Positions 48,713-59,622 of a stretch of DNA of 64,000 bases are shown here, piece after piece. Made by a program: the position numbers and the translations under genes. The stretch is from Erodium maritimum (Eukaryota > Streptophyta > Magnoliopsida > Geraniales > Geraniaceae). The DNA lies in assembly GCA_963921825.1 (NCBI GenBank), contig OY997591.1:16921515-16985514 (forward strand), written 5' to 3'. Position 1 is the first letter of the stretch. Each line of letters begins with the position of its first letter. The notes beneath the pieces are model-generated. The model was not told where the DNA came from and searched no databases. It worked only from the letters and a program-made list of their open reading frames with translations.

Positions 48713-50281
48713 GGGATAATATCATAAAGTTGCCCTCAACTTTAAGTTATTTTCAAAAACTTACACTTAGCTTTAAAAATTAACAAACCGGTACCTTAAC
48801 TTTGAACTTTGCTCAAACCAGTCATCGGCGTTAATTTTCCATCCAAAAAAATGTAAAAAGTCTAAACTACCCCTAATTTATAATCAAATTTTCAAACCAT
48901 TTCCACTCCACAGATTTTTGAAAACAAAAAACAATAAATGACTAAAAAAGTCTTTCAATATCTTCGATTTTCAAAAATATCATTTTTATTTTAATTAATT
49001 TTAATTATATATATATAAATCATATTTTACTTAACATATATACATCATTATTTATTTATTTATTAGTTTCTTCATTTTATTTGAAGTGGTAAACAATGAT
49101 CCTTGAAGTTTCTTTCTTTCAAAAAATGGTGTTTGAAGTCGTAAACAATGGTGCTTCATTTTTCATTAGTCCTTCAATACACATTTCATTCTTTATATGG
49201 ATTTTTGTCATCACGAATACAGTAAAAAATGGTGCTTCACATCATCACGAATTAAATAGCTTGTACAAAACTCAAGTTTCTCAGATTTAAACCCAAATCT
49301 CAAGTTTCTAAGCATCCAACCCTATATTTGCAGATCTAGAATAAAAATCTGAAGGAAAAAAAATGCCCAAACCTAGAAAAAAAAATCCCCAAATCGAAGC
49401 AAGATCCATCCCCATCTTCTTTGTCCGTTGTTGTTCACCACCTCGTCCACGACGACAGCTACCTGACAAAACCTCATCACTCCACAAAACCTCATCATTC
49501 AAATTTCTGAACTTTTCCATCTCGTAGGTTGCTATGCTTGTTGTTCCACATGCCTATTCACCTTGTCCATATGGAAATTTTGACGAGCAAGATGAAGGAG
49601 AGAACTCATAAAACAAAAGGGAAAACTACCAATATCTACCCAAAACCATGCCTATTTAACTGATGTTTACCCTGAAGTTTAAAGTTAACTGATGCATACC
49701 CTTAAGTTTCGAAATGTAACTCAAAACCCATCCGTCAGCTAAAATGACGAAAATACCCTCAACTACACTTCAATAATTATGTTAAAAAATTATTTAATAA
49801 TTAATTTTTTTTATATGTATATATTTACTTATTAAATGACTTCATTTTTATTTAAAAAATCTCTTCATTTATATTTTAAAAAAATTATTTAAAAAAATAA
49901 TTGAGGCTATTTTCGTCATTTTAGCTGAAAGAATGGGTTTTTAGTTACAAGTCGTAATTTTAGGGTATGCATCAGTTAACTTTAAACTTCACGGTAAACA
50001 TCAGTTAAATGGGCATGGTTTTGGGTAGGTATTGATACTTTTCCCTAAAACAAAGTAAGGTTTTGGGCATTTTGTTTTTAAGAGTAAAAAGGGTGTTTTG
50101 GGCATTTTCAGAAATAGTAAGGCCATGTGCTATGCACGTAGTTATTTTCCGTCCATTTTTTGGACGGAAAGACTAATTTGAGAAAAATTGTAGATTAAGG
50201 TATCATTTTGTTACTTTTTAAAGTTAAGTGTAACGTTTTGAAAATAGCTGAAAGTTGAGGGTAACTTTATGATATTATCCC
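48713..50281. mobile_element. MULE-like element with long TIRs
   Basis: The left end (GGGATAATATCATAAAGTTGC) and the right end's reverse complement (GGGATAATATCATAAAGTTAC) begin inverted repeats of roughly 140 bp that include 'ccctcaacttt' and 'taactttaaaaa'. Flanks CTATGTTTA (48704-48712) and TTATGTTTA (50282-50290) give an 8-of-9 duplication. No transposase. The interior carries a nested MITE (49618-50045), and a direct repeat of 'aaacaatggtgcttcac/t'-like words near 49090-49250. Confidence 0.8.
49618..50045. mobile_element. MITE nested inside the MULE
   Basis: A 428-bp unit with inverted repeats of about 115 bp: left 'gggaaaactaccaatatcta' and right reverse complement 'gggaaaagtatcaatacct', both continuing 'acccaaaaccatgcc' and 'atttaactgatgtttacc'. 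Flanked by the 9-bp duplication TAAAACAAA (49609-49617 and 50046-50054). The AT-rich centre has no ORF. Confidence 0.85.
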
Positions 50282-50717
50282 TTATGTTTATTCTATATAA
50301 GATTAAACACATTGTATTGTTGACTCTAGGTGAGTTGACCTCAATATCTTTTATTGTAATTGGTTTTATAGGCTAGAAAAAGGTGTTGTAGTTTGTTGCA
50401 AGATTTGTTCTCGCAAAGTGTTGTAGTGGTTGCAAGATTTGTTCTTTCTTCCCATTTGGCGTTGTAACTTGAAAGATTATTTTCTGCGAGACTTTGTAAC
50501 ATTTACAATAAGTTAGTGAAAGGCTGAACTCTAAGCGAGTTCTTTAGTGTGGACGTAGCAACTATAAGGAGAGTTGTGAACTACGTATATCTTTGTGTTG
50601 AATATTTTTATCTTGATATCGTTGCTTGTTTTTTAATTTCCTAATTTATTTTTAAGTTTATATATTTTGTAATCAATCTATTCACCCCCCTTTAGATTGA
50701 GTCCTTGGGACTTAACA

Positions 50718-52175
50718 GACTCACCCGTATTCCATGGCCAGCCTTTCGCTTGGCCTAGGAGCCATGTTCTCCTAATCTCTCGCCGCCAAGGAACGGATAC
50801 ATTGCATGAAGCAAGTACTAGGGTTAGGGAGGCACACTCGACCCCAACTACTCCTCGCAATCCGTCTCCCCGAGTGAGGTCTATTATCCTCCCTAAATCG
50901 CATGCATCTATTGGGACGTCCAATCCAACCAACCCTCTGATCGTGCGCGCGGGGGAGGGGGGGGGTCAGAGGAGGTTTGGTGGGTGACGACCACCATCCC
51001 GATTAAGCACTCGGGCTACCGCCAATCCTTCAAAAAGGTATCTAGGATTTCTCCAAGGGCACCATGAGCGAAAGAGAAAAGAGGAGGGACTGGGAGGAAT
51101 GAAAAGAATTCAGGCGAGGGTTGCAAAACAACCTCGGCGGGACTTATGAGGCCTTTTAGCAATGGGCTGCATTGGAGAACTAACAACCCTCCTTGTCATG
51201 GGGTTTCTCCGCCATATCACATGATCACCACACGCGTCTTCCTAACACGTAGAGATCCCGGTTGGCGGATCCACAAGTTTAAAGACTATGATGGGTAGTC
51301 TCAGGTCAAGCCGAATATGGTTTCTGGGTCAAGTTTAAGTCTTAGTTTTGAGTCTAGTTGTTCGAGTTTTAATTTTCTGTTCGAGTTTTGCCTGCTTTAG
51401 TCTTTTAAGTGTTAAAACAAAGTGCACAGTCACTCAAAAACCCGCTTATACCTCGGGTTCATTTAAATAATTAGTTATAGTTCGTCTTCGTATACTCTTC
51501 TCTTACTCATCATCTTGTGTAATTTCATATTTTAGATAAATTGTTTCTTTCATTCAATTTTTTTTTTCAACAAGCTATGTTAGAGTGTAGATTCTCAACT
51601 TACTCTTAAATTCAGGACTGGAATCTGTGACAAAGGTCAGTGTTCAATACGAAGAAAATATAATATGCGTAAGACACTGGAAATGTCAAGTGGTGACCTA
51701 AATAAAACAAACTATATCAGCCGGGATTAGGTAGGAAGAAAAAAGATTGTTGAGCAGAAAATAACTGTGTGCTGGGTTTTTTTGTTTGACTTAAATTAAC
51801 ATTCATTAATGCAATTGTGACCCAAGTGGTTTACTAATACAGTAATTCAGAACCTAAAACGTGGTGAATTAATCAACATGAGGAGGAGCAGCCTTTGTGG
51901 AAGCCTCGGTGAAGACACCATAATCGGACGATTAGTGGTGGGATCTCTTGTCACGTCAACAATAGGTGGATTATTAATATTGCACTTCTTGCCCTTGGAA
52001 TTGGGTGAGGTTAGGTTATTCCATTCACTATTTTAATACATTTAAAATTCAAACTTTAGTATAAATACGTAAATTATACCTTTCATATAGTTCAGGAGGC
52101 TGTTACTTCTCATCTCAACTCCGTCAGTTTTCAAATTCCCATAAAAAATGCATTAAAAAAATAGAGTAACCAGGT
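50718..52175. other. No gene recognised
   Basis: After the Copia-like LTR end there is a GC-richer stretch (50720-51260) with short open frames on both strands (50678-50932 minus, 50697-50987 plus). It could be decayed retroelement internal sequence, but I see no diagnostic motif. A G-rich run lies near 50950. The rest is AT-rich. Confidence 0.45.
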
Positions 52176-52329
52176 TTGAAGATTCCCCTCACATTTTATC
52201 GTATATCGGCCTATAGGTTCCTAAAGCTCTCTTCCCCTTGTTTCCGCCTCCCATTTCACTGTACACTAGTTATGGCTCTATTCTTCCTATGTACCTGTCA
52301 TAGCACTCATTCATGTATAGTCCCACACG

Positions 52330-52935
52330 CAGACCTTTTGTCCACGACAATCAGAACCATATCCCTAACCTCATCAACAAGCTTTTTTAAGTTGTCGTTC
52401 TCGGGGAAGAAAGCTATCTGGCCTCTCCTATGTCCTATGAGCCGGCTTCACCCCTTGAGTCGTCTATCTTCGTCTTTAACGTCGTTGTCTTAACACAGTC
52501 GTTTTTAAAATCGTCGTCCATTGAGCTGCTTTTGTCTTCGTCTCCAACGTTGATGTCCCCAACGCTGTCGTCCTCAAATTTGCTACCCCCAATGCCACGA
52601 ACGGAGCCGCCTCCATAACAACCATTGCATTCGCCTCATGCGTCGTTGCCGCCCTCCCCCCATAGCTCACGACCTAGTACCATCACCTCATCCTCTGCCC
52701 CTAACGCCGCACCACCACCTCTTTCTTTTTCACCATAACCTCCTCCATCGTCTCCTTTCCCACCTTCGTCGTCTCTACCGCCAGAGTCGCCATCGTTATC
52801 GCCTCCTCTACCACCAGATCCGCCGCCACCCTCGTTGCCTCTACCACTAGATTCACCATCGTCATCGCCTCCTTTGCCACCAAATCCCCCCCCCCCCTCC
52901 CCGCCGCCTCCTGCACCCGCTCAGAGCCAGGGAGA
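52330..52935 (-). pseudogene. Decayed coding remnant with Gly/Asp/Glu-rich region, unknown
   Basis: On the minus strand one frame from about 52930 to 52640 is rich in Gly, Asp and Glu (GGRGGDNDGDSGGRDDEGG-type composition). Another frame near 52440-52330 encodes 'AFFPENDNLKKLVDEV' and 'RDMVLIVVDKRSACGTIHE', which looks protein-coding by composition. Stops and frame changes separate them. I do not recognise the family; it may be a host gene fragment or transposon ORF. The right edge of this unit runs into the 99-bp segment duplicated around the Athila-type element. Confidence 0.35.
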
Positions 52936-52944
52936 GTGGAATCA

Positions 52945-53043
52945 ACAACTACTCCTACTGGTAGCAAAGGATGACAATTTGACACAACAACCCCATTCGC
53001 TAAGTCGGGACTCTGACACACTCGAGGTGTGTGTGGGGACGCA
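52945..53043 (+). repeat. 99-bp direct repeat, left copy
   Basis: It runs from ACAACTACTCC to GGGGACGCA and ends exactly where the left LTR begins (53044). The other copy (59623-59721) starts exactly where the right LTR ends. The copies differ at two positions (G/A near 52970, C/T at 53040). The layout is that of a target-site duplication, but 99 bp instead of 5. Confidence 0.9.
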
Positions 53044-54841
53044 TGGTGCAGGTGCATTTTAACACGTAAAAGAGCTACATTATATCGAGTTATACATGTT
53101 TTTGGTCCCGGTTTTCTATCATATATTTAGATTTAGCATGAATAACTGATTTTATCGATATGTTCGGTGTTCCGATGGATTTTCGATGCATTTTGGGTGT
53201 TTTGTGCTTGTGGACCGTCACGAAGGTCGATTTTGTTCGCTCCGAAATATATTCATGACTGGTCTTGTTTTGTAGGTCTCGAGAAAAGGAATTTTTTAGC
53301 GCAAGAACGAGATCAATCGGAGTCCGAACGAAGCCGGAGCGAGCAAAATAGCGAAAAAGGATGAAAAATAGAGCCACAAACCAGGAGCTGACACGTGTCC
53401 CGGCCCAGCCGCCGCTCACCCCAGCTCGCGCCACGTGGCGCCGCCTCCAGCCAGCACCTGCCGCCTTTCGCCCATCACGTGACGCGTGTCGCTGGCCCCG
53501 TCGCCATTCTCCCAGCGCGCGACATGTGGCGCCTCCGCCTGCTGCCACGTGGCGTTATCCAGCCTCCACTTCCCCTGCGTCTGCCACGTGTCCCAGCTCA
53601 GCCTTCTCCCCTTTTGCGCGACACCTGTCCAGGCCGGCTCCCCTCTCAGCTCGCGACACCTGTGCCACTCAAGGCTAACCCTATAATTCTCCCTTTCAGC
53701 GCCGCACCAGAGGAGGATTGGATCTGCTTCACCATTTTGCACACAGACTCGAGAGCACGAAGGAGAGAAGCACCATTTTTGTACAGTATTTTTATTTCTT
53801 TTTTTTAGAGTTTGTAAGAGGGTTTTTTATATTGAATCTATATTTGAGGATCTATATTTTGTGAGTAGAGCATCATTTGAGATTTATTTGAGTGTTGATT
53901 TTTGGAGAGAAGCTCCATTGTTGGCTACACAAGTGGATTTCTTTTGGTGGATTTTTCAAGAGTATCAAGGTTAGAGATTGGAGGAGAAGAAGAACAAGCT
54001 TTGAACAACTAATTCGGTGATTGTATCTCAACTTTCATCTTGATTATGAGTTTAATTGCTTGTTTCTTTTCATTCTTGTATTTTCTCACCATGAACACCT
54101 AAACCCCCAATTTCTAGGGCTATGGGGGATTAGAGTAGGGATTTCCATATTTTGAATGCTTCGATTGTGGTTTTGTTGATTTGTATTAGTGTCTATGATT
54201 TATTTGTGCTTAATGTTTTACCTCCCGTGTAGGCTTGGTAATTGTTTCGAATTAGGATCTGTAGCTCGAAAGAGGAGGATTCTAGTTAAGTCAAAAATCG
54301 ATCATAGGTTGGATTTAAATCCTTAGCTAGAACTAGCGGGGTTAATACAATTGCAATACCTATAGACTAGTTTGGTCGAAAGTTAGAAGTTGTCAAAAAG
54401 CTTAACGCTTTGGGTCTTCCTACATCGTGATTCGAAAGAACTCGGTGGTTAGATTCTATTAGGGTCCGAATCGTTCGAAAGAAGTTAGGACTAGAGTCGA
54501 GACAACTCGTTGCCTCTAAAATAAATCGACATCGCTACAATCGAGCGTGTTCAATTTTATGGAATGAACTCGATGAACCCATGCCCTTGATCTCTCTTCA
54601 CTTGATTTAAGATAAGAAAACTCTCTGTTAAATTCTGTATTTTCTTTTTAGTCGTTATAGGTTTATTTTCAAAACATAAAAACTTGATTTTTACCGAAAC
54701 AGTTTAGCTACGAACTTTAAATAGTAAGTGGTTGTCTATTGCTCCTTTGGGCTCGATATTCCGGACTTCAAATCCGATTACTACTTCACGGCCGGTGCAC
54801 TTGCCGTGCTCAAGTTTGCGATTAAAACCCGCAGGGCGTCA
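53044..54841 (+). repeat. 5' LTR of Athila-type element
   Basis: 1,798 bp, from TGGTGCAGGTGCATT to GCAGGGCGTCA. The first bases differ from the right LTR (TGATGCGGG). It includes a GC-rich U3 segment (53380-53660) with repeated CACGTG motifs, an AT-rich part with 'tttttatattgaatctata' near 53825 that could hold the TATA box, and a 3' part colinear with the old LTR at 6900-8352. Open frames in the GC-rich part are chance. Confidence 0.92.
53392..53590 (+). promoter_or_regulatory. G-box (CACGTG) array in LTR U3
   Basis: Five perfect CACGTG hexamers lie at 53392, 53432, 53476, 53546 and 53585, most as (G/C)(A/C)CACGTG(G/T)C, with related CATGTG (53523) and 'gacacctgtcc' words nearby. In the right LTR four remain (58172, 58212, 58326, 58365). 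G-boxes are bound by plant bZIP and bHLH factors and act as ABA- or light-response elements. The clustering suggests a regulated promoter/enhancer for the element. Confidence 0.55.
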
Positions 54842-54848
54842 AGTTTTA

Positions 54849-54866
54849 TGGCGCCGTTGCCGGGGA
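54849..54866 (+). other. Primer-binding site, tRNA-Asp type
   Basis: TGGCGCCGTTGCCGGGGA lies 7 bp after the LTR end. It is a perfect 18-nt complement of the plant tRNA-Asp(GUC) 3' end, the usual primer of Athila elements. Confidence 0.9.
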
Positions 54867-54957
54867 GCAATTAGGCGACCCTTGCTATATAGTTTGTGCT
54901 ACGTCTGTTTCATTCTTGTATATATTTTTTTAGTTGATTCTTTGCATCGTAGCTTTT

Positions 54958-56067
54958 ATGGAGAATTGGTTTCCTAATAATGGAAATTGTGATATATGTG
55001 GAGCTAATGATCATTATTTTTACAATTGCGAGGTTCTTTTGCATTCAAGGGACTATAGTCAAAATTGGGGGGACGCTTCCACTTTTGAATTGCCTAGTGA
55101 AGAGGATTTTTGTCTAGCTTTTCCAAACCGATTTGAGGAGGAAAAGCGACATGATGAGATGGACAAGATGGGCGAGATGATGAGGAAACAAGAGGAACAA
55201 GCGTCCATGGTCCAAGAGCTTCAAGGCCAAATGAATGATCTCATGCAATTGATTAATGTGACAAACTTTGATGATCAAGCAGACCACATTGAGGATGATT
55301 ATTCCGAGCACTTATGTGACACAATAGAGCAAGAAACTCGTGACTCAACCATGAGTTTGGAGGTAAGTGCAGAATGTGAGGTATCAAGTTCTTATCCCTC
55401 TTCTATTATGCCAAATCAATCTCCATGTAGTTTTGATGCATTGGATTATATAGATGTAAATAATGAGTGTACAGTTGTAGAAAATAGTTCACAAACTCTT
55501 GTTGAGCCAAATCTTCCCATAGTATCCATAGAGTTGGCTGACAGATCTATTAGATATCCAAGGAGTACTATGGAAGATGCTCTCAAGAGAGGAGTTATGT
55601 TTGAATCTCCTATTGATTTTATTTTGCTAGACATCGAGCATGATGTCGAAATTCCATTTAGTGTGAGAGATTCATTCTTAGATTTTAGCAAATCAAATCT
55701 TTATGTTCAACCTATACCGTTGATTTATAAATTTAATGTTGAGCATAAATTTTTTGATTCATTTGCTAGTTCTTATTTCCCGTTTGTGAGCTATTATTTT
55801 ATTTTGGTAGATGCTATTGACCCTTGTGGGCATGTGCATTTTCCGATTCATGGGATTCATATCCCTCCCAAGCTATGCCAAGATGAGTTCGATCATGATT
55901 ATTCTGTTAAGGCAAGCTTGATGATGTTGGCCTTGAGTTTGGAGTTTGTGCAGGACTCAAGGAATAGGTTCTTTTATTTCATTGCGCTCCTTCTCCCGCC
56001 TTCACATCCATACTCGAAGAGGAGGACGCAATGGAAGTATGAGGTTCTCGGTAGGCCTCCTGATTGA
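54958..56067 (+). CDS. Chimeric mini-Gag/protease-flank ORF of the Athila-type element
   Basis: A 369-residue intact ORF from the ATG at 54958; the open frame extends upstream only to a TTG. Residues about 10-25 form a CCHC zinc knuckle (CDICGANDHYFYNC, spacing CX2CX4HX4C). Residues about 62-105 are a Glu/Met/Gln-rich coiled coil (DEMDKMGEMMRKQEEQ, VQELQGQMNDLMQLI). Near residue 195 'IELADRSIRYPR' with 'PIDFILLDIEHDVEIP' matches the segment that follows the active site of Athila/Gypsy proteases, but the DLGAS-type catalytic motif is missing. The last roughly 120 residues are hydrophobic and Tyr/Phe-rich with no known domain. It probably binds RNA and joins Gag particles of a partner element. 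This is inference; no toxic or host role is suggested. Confidence 0.75.
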   Translation: MENWFPNNGNCDICGANDHYFYNCEVLLHSRDYSQNWGDASTFELPSEEDFCLAFPNRFEEEKRHDEMDKMGEMMRKQEEQASMVQELQGQMNDLMQLINVTNFDDQADHIEDDYSEHLCDTIEQETRDSTMSLEVSAECEVSSSYPSSIMPNQSPCSFDALDYIDVNNECTVVENSSQTLVEPNLPIVSIELADRSIRYPRSTMEDALKRGVMFESPIDFILLDIEHDVEIPFSVRDSFLDFSKSNLYVQPIPLIYKFNVEHKFFDSFASSYFPFVSYYFILVDAIDPCGHVHFPIHGIHIPPKLCQDEFDHDYSVKASLMMLALSLEFVQDSRNRFFYFIALLLPPSHPYSKRRTQWKYEVLGRPPD

Positions 56068-56079
56068 GTTTCCTACTCG

Positions 56080-56130
56080 TCGAGCTAACAACGTTAAACA
56101 AATGCGCTAGTTGGGAGGCACCCCAACAAT
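56080..56130 (+). other. Athila-type conserved post-pol tail
   Basis: 'cgagctaacaacgtt' followed by 'gcgctagttgggaggcacc' matches the short conserved sequence that in Athila-type elements follows the pol gene ('agcgcttgttgggaggcaacc'-like, from memory). Its position directly after the short ORF shows that the pol region has been removed or replaced between the PBS and this tail. Confidence 0.6.
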
Positions 56131-57797
56131 GGATGGAGAGTATGAGCAGTTTAGTCACATGCCATGGCGCCGAGCTTCTTAGAAGTTCTCACGGGCGATG
56201 ATCTTTCCATCCATCCATGCACATTAGGACTCCCACAGCAGCTTACAAGTCGAGTAGCGGTTCTTCGAGGGGCAGTATCTCTTCCCTTCTTGTTTTATAT
56301 TGTTTACCGCTATTATATCTCATATATGCTATCTGGGGGTGCTGAGCACCTGAATTGTTGTGCTGATAGACCATGCATATAAGATTTCTTGACTTGCATG
56401 TTGCCTGATTCTGAGTGTGGGGTGTTTATTGTTATCATCTATCGGTGCATGTGTAAATATATGTTTAGAGTCGCAGTGGGGACAATGCTTAGGTTTAAAG
56501 TGTGGGGTGGGATGCTTTGCATTTATATGTTTCACTTCATGCATTTTTGGTGTAATTTTTTTTTGGGTCTTTATTTTGTGTGTAAACCTTGGATGTGCAA
56601 TTTAGGACAACTTGAGCAAGTCGGGAGTAGATTTTCATCATTGAGTATTTGTTGAGGAATGTTTGGATGATTTACTGTTGGTAGTATTAATGAGCTGTAT
56701 TTTGTGTTTGTGCTATATTGCTTATTGGGTTCATGATGATTTTGTGATGCTAGATGTCTTAACACGAAAAGGCGGTCACACCAAATGTTAGGTGTGGTTA
56801 GGTTTCAATTCTTTTTATTGTCACCACCCTGATTCTATCTTGATTTCTGCATATAGTGGCCCTAGTTAAGGGATACTAGTCTTATTTCACTTGTTGCATG
56901 TAGAGGAGGTTGAGCCCACATGCTTGTTGTCTTGGGATCGAACTATGCGTTTCGGTAGATTAGAAATCTAGTTGGGTTCAAGTGGTTAGTCCCATTGTGC
57001 GTTTGTGGTACCAATTTTTCAAAATCACACACACTATGCACGGGGAATTAAGTATAGGTCCCGGGGAAAGGGGATCCAATAAAATCTGTGTATTAACAAA
57101 GGCTTGAGGGGCTGCGGCGGATCGCTATGCAGAGTGAGACCCTCATGTCCGGAGTTAATCATAGCGTAATAAAAGGTGAACCCCCCAGCCTATCTTAATG
57201 ATCCAAAGTTTCGACACGTAATCGAAAAAACCAAGCAAAACTTTGATCTACCACTTGACTCGTAAAGGAACTAGATAGGTTTACCATTCGCATAGTCCCA
57301 AGGCAGCGTAATTGCATGACAACATCCACTCATAAGATTTGTGAATGAGATTACGTTATTCTCTTGATTAGTTTTATGTTATGTAGAATCGAGAGAGCAA
57401 AGGGCTAAATGACAATAGTTAGGCTTGAAATCTTTCTAGTTATTTCACTTCATCTTGTAATCCATTGCACATACACTCTTTATCTACAACATGTAAAAAT
57501 TGGTTGGTGTAAAGTAGAAAAGAATGATAAGAGATCTTATTCCCTATGAATGCTCTAGGTCAAATTGCCGATAAAATCCAAGTGTAAGCACACACCTTCT
57601 TTGAGTCTTAAATTTTTGTTCTTTAATTTGCTTGTGCATTTGCACGGGATTTTTTTGTCTAGTCGAGTCACCATATGCATATAACTGCTTTCAATAACCC
57701 GGAGTTGCCAAGCTCCGCCTACGGAGATAGTATCGCGGGGTTTATCTTGGCATTTATCTTAGTTAGTATTTATTTATTTATGTTTGGTTTTCTCGGG
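56131..57797 (+). other. Non-coding 3' spacer of Athila-type element
   Basis: About 1.7 kb between the ORF tail and the polypurine tract. It includes 'gtcgcagtggggacaatgc' and 'aaagtgtggggtggga' near 56470-56510, typical of Athila 3' regions. Athila relatives often have an env-like ORF here; no such ORF is present, only short chance frames. Confidence 0.6.
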
Positions 57798-57823
57798 ACG
57801 AGAAAAGTCTAAGTTTGGGGTGT
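57798..57823 (+). other. Polypurine tract
   Basis: 'acgagaaaagtctaagtttg' and 'gggtgt' lie immediately before the right LTR (57824). The 'aagtttggggtg' word is the standard Athila PPT context. Confidence 0.7.
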
Positions 57824-59622
57824 TGATGCGGGTGCATTTTAACACGTAAAAGAGCCACATTATATCAAGTTATACATGTTTTTGGTCCCGGTTTTCTATC
57901 ATATATTTAGATTTAGCATGAATAACTGATTTTATTGATATGTTCGGTGTTCCGATGGATTTTCGATGCATTTTGGGTGTTTTGTGCTTGTGGACCGTCA
58001 AGAGGGTCGATTTTGTTAGCTCCGAAATATATTCATGACTGGTCTTGTTTTGTAGGTCTCGAGAAAAGGAATTTTTTGGCGCAAGAACGAGATCAATCGG
58101 AGTCCGAACGAAGCCGGAGCGAGCAAAATAGCGAAAAAGGATGAAAAATAGAGCCACAAACCAGGAGTTGACACGTGTCTCGGCCCAGCCGCCGCTCACC
58201 CCAGCTCGCGCCACGTGGCGCCGCCTCCAGCCAGCACCTGCCGCCTTTTGCCCATCGCGTGACGCGTGTCGCTGGCCCCGTCGCCATTCTCCCAGCGCGC
58301 GACATGTGGCGCCTCCGCCTGCTGCCACGTGGCGTTATCCAGCCTCCACTTCCCCTGCGTCTTCCACGTGTCCCAGCTCAGCCTTCTCCCCTTTTGCGCG
58401 ACACCTGTCCAGGCCGGCTCCCCTCTCAGCTCGCGACACCTGTCCCACTCAAGGCTAACCCTATAATTCTCCCTTTCAGCGCCGCACCAGAGGAGGATTG
58501 GATCTGCTTCACCATTTTGCACACAGACTCGAGAGCACGAAGGAGAGAAACACCATTTTTGTACAGTATTTTTATTTCTTTTTTTTAGAGTTTGTAAGAG
58601 GGTTTTTTTATATTGAATCTATATTTGAGGATCTATATTTTGTGAGTAGAGCATCATTTGAGATTTATTTGAGTGTTGATTTTTGGAGAGAAGCTCCATT
58701 GTTGGCTACACAAGTGGATTTCTTTTGGTGGATTTTTCAAGAGTATCAAGGTTAGAGATTGGAGGAGAAGAAGAACAAGCTTTGAACAACTAATTCGGTG
58801 ATTGTATCTCAACTTTCATCTTGATTATGAGTTTAATTGCTTGTTTCTTTTCATTCTTGTATTTTCTCACCATGAACACCTAAACCCCCAATTTCTAGGG
58901 CTATGGGGGATTAGAGTAGGGATTTCCATATTTTGAATGCTTCGATTGTGGTGTTGTTGATTTGTATTAGTGTCTATGATTTATTTGTGCTTAATGTTTT
59001 ACCTCCCGTGTAGGCTTGGTAATTGTTTCGAATTAGGATCTGTAGCTCGAAAGAGGAGGATTCTAGTTAAGTCAAAAATCGATCATAGGTTGGATTTAAA
59101 TCCTTAGCTAGAACTAGCGGGGTTAATACAATTGCAATACCTATAGACTAGTTTGGTCGAAAGTTAGAAGTTGTCAAAAAGCTTAACGCTTTGGGTCTTC
59201 CTACATCGTGATTCGAAAGAACTCGGTGGTTAGATTCTATTAGGGTCCGAATCGTTCGAAAGAAGTTAGGACTAGAGTCGAGACAACTCGTTGCCTCTAA
59301 AATAAATCGACATCGCTACAATCGAGCGTGTTCAATTTTATGGAATGAACTCGATGAACCCATGCCCTTGATCTCTCTTCACTTGATTTAAGATAAGAAA
59401 ACTCTCTGTTAAATTCTGTATTTTCTTTTTAGTCGTTATAGGTTTATTTTCAAAACATAAAAACTCGATTTTTACCGAAACAGTTTAGCTACGAACTTTA
59501 AATAGTAAGTGGTTGTCTATTGCTCCTTTGGGCTCGATATTCCGGACTTCAAATCCGATTACTACTTCACGGCCGGTGCACTTGTCGTGCTCAAGTTTGC
59601 GATTAAAACCCGCAGGGCGTCA
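57824..59622 (+). repeat. 3' LTR of Athila-type element
   Basis: 1,799 bp, from TGATGCGGGTGCATT to GCAGGGCGTCA, about 99% identical to the left LTR, with one extra T in a T run near 58607. One of the five G-boxes is mutated (cgcgtg at about 58256). Confidence 0.92.

Larger units (their letters stand above)
42541..50717 (+). mobile_element. Copia-like LTR, split by nested insertions
   Basis: The segments 42541-42911, 48663-48712 and 50291-50717 read as one LTR of about 850 bp after the two inserted elements are removed. The left part begins TGTTAGAATGTG and has a TATA box (ctataaaagctc, 42636). The right part has 'agtgtggacgtagcaac', 'gaactacgtatatctttgtg', then 'attcacccccctttag', 'attgagtccttggga' and CTTAACA, the typical 3' end of Copia LTRs of the SIRE/Tork kind. 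No PBS (TGGTATCAGAGC type) follows and no target duplication was found, so the true borders are uncertain. Confidence 0.5.
53044..59622 (+). mobile_element. Young non-autonomous Athila-type LTR retrotransposon
   Basis: Complete structure: left LTR 53044-54841, primer-binding site 54849-54866, one ORF 54958-56067, an Athila-type conserved tail (about 56080-56130), about 1.7 kb of 3' spacer, a polypurine-like tract before 57824, and right LTR 57824-59622. By eye the LTRs differ at about 20 positions plus one indel in 1.8 kb (about 1%), so insertion was recent. The internal region is only about 3 kb. Reverse transcriptase, RNase H, integrase and the capsid part of Gag are all absent, so it must be mobilised in trans by a full Athila relative. 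A 99-bp duplication flanks it. Confidence 0.88.

Noticed and set aside
53361..53808. Overlapping ORFs in the GC-rich LTR segment, repeated at 58141-58588
   Set aside because: They are open on both strands, lie in the U3 of an LTR, and simply reflect GC richness; both LTRs carry them by descent.
55446..55691. Minus-strand frame inside the Athila-type ORF
   Set aside because: Antisense shadow of the supported ORF at 54958-56067.
54842..57823. Env-like gene in the Athila-type element
   Set aside because: Some Athila relatives carry an env-like ORF in the 3' spacer, but here 56131-57797 has only short chance frames, so none is claimed.
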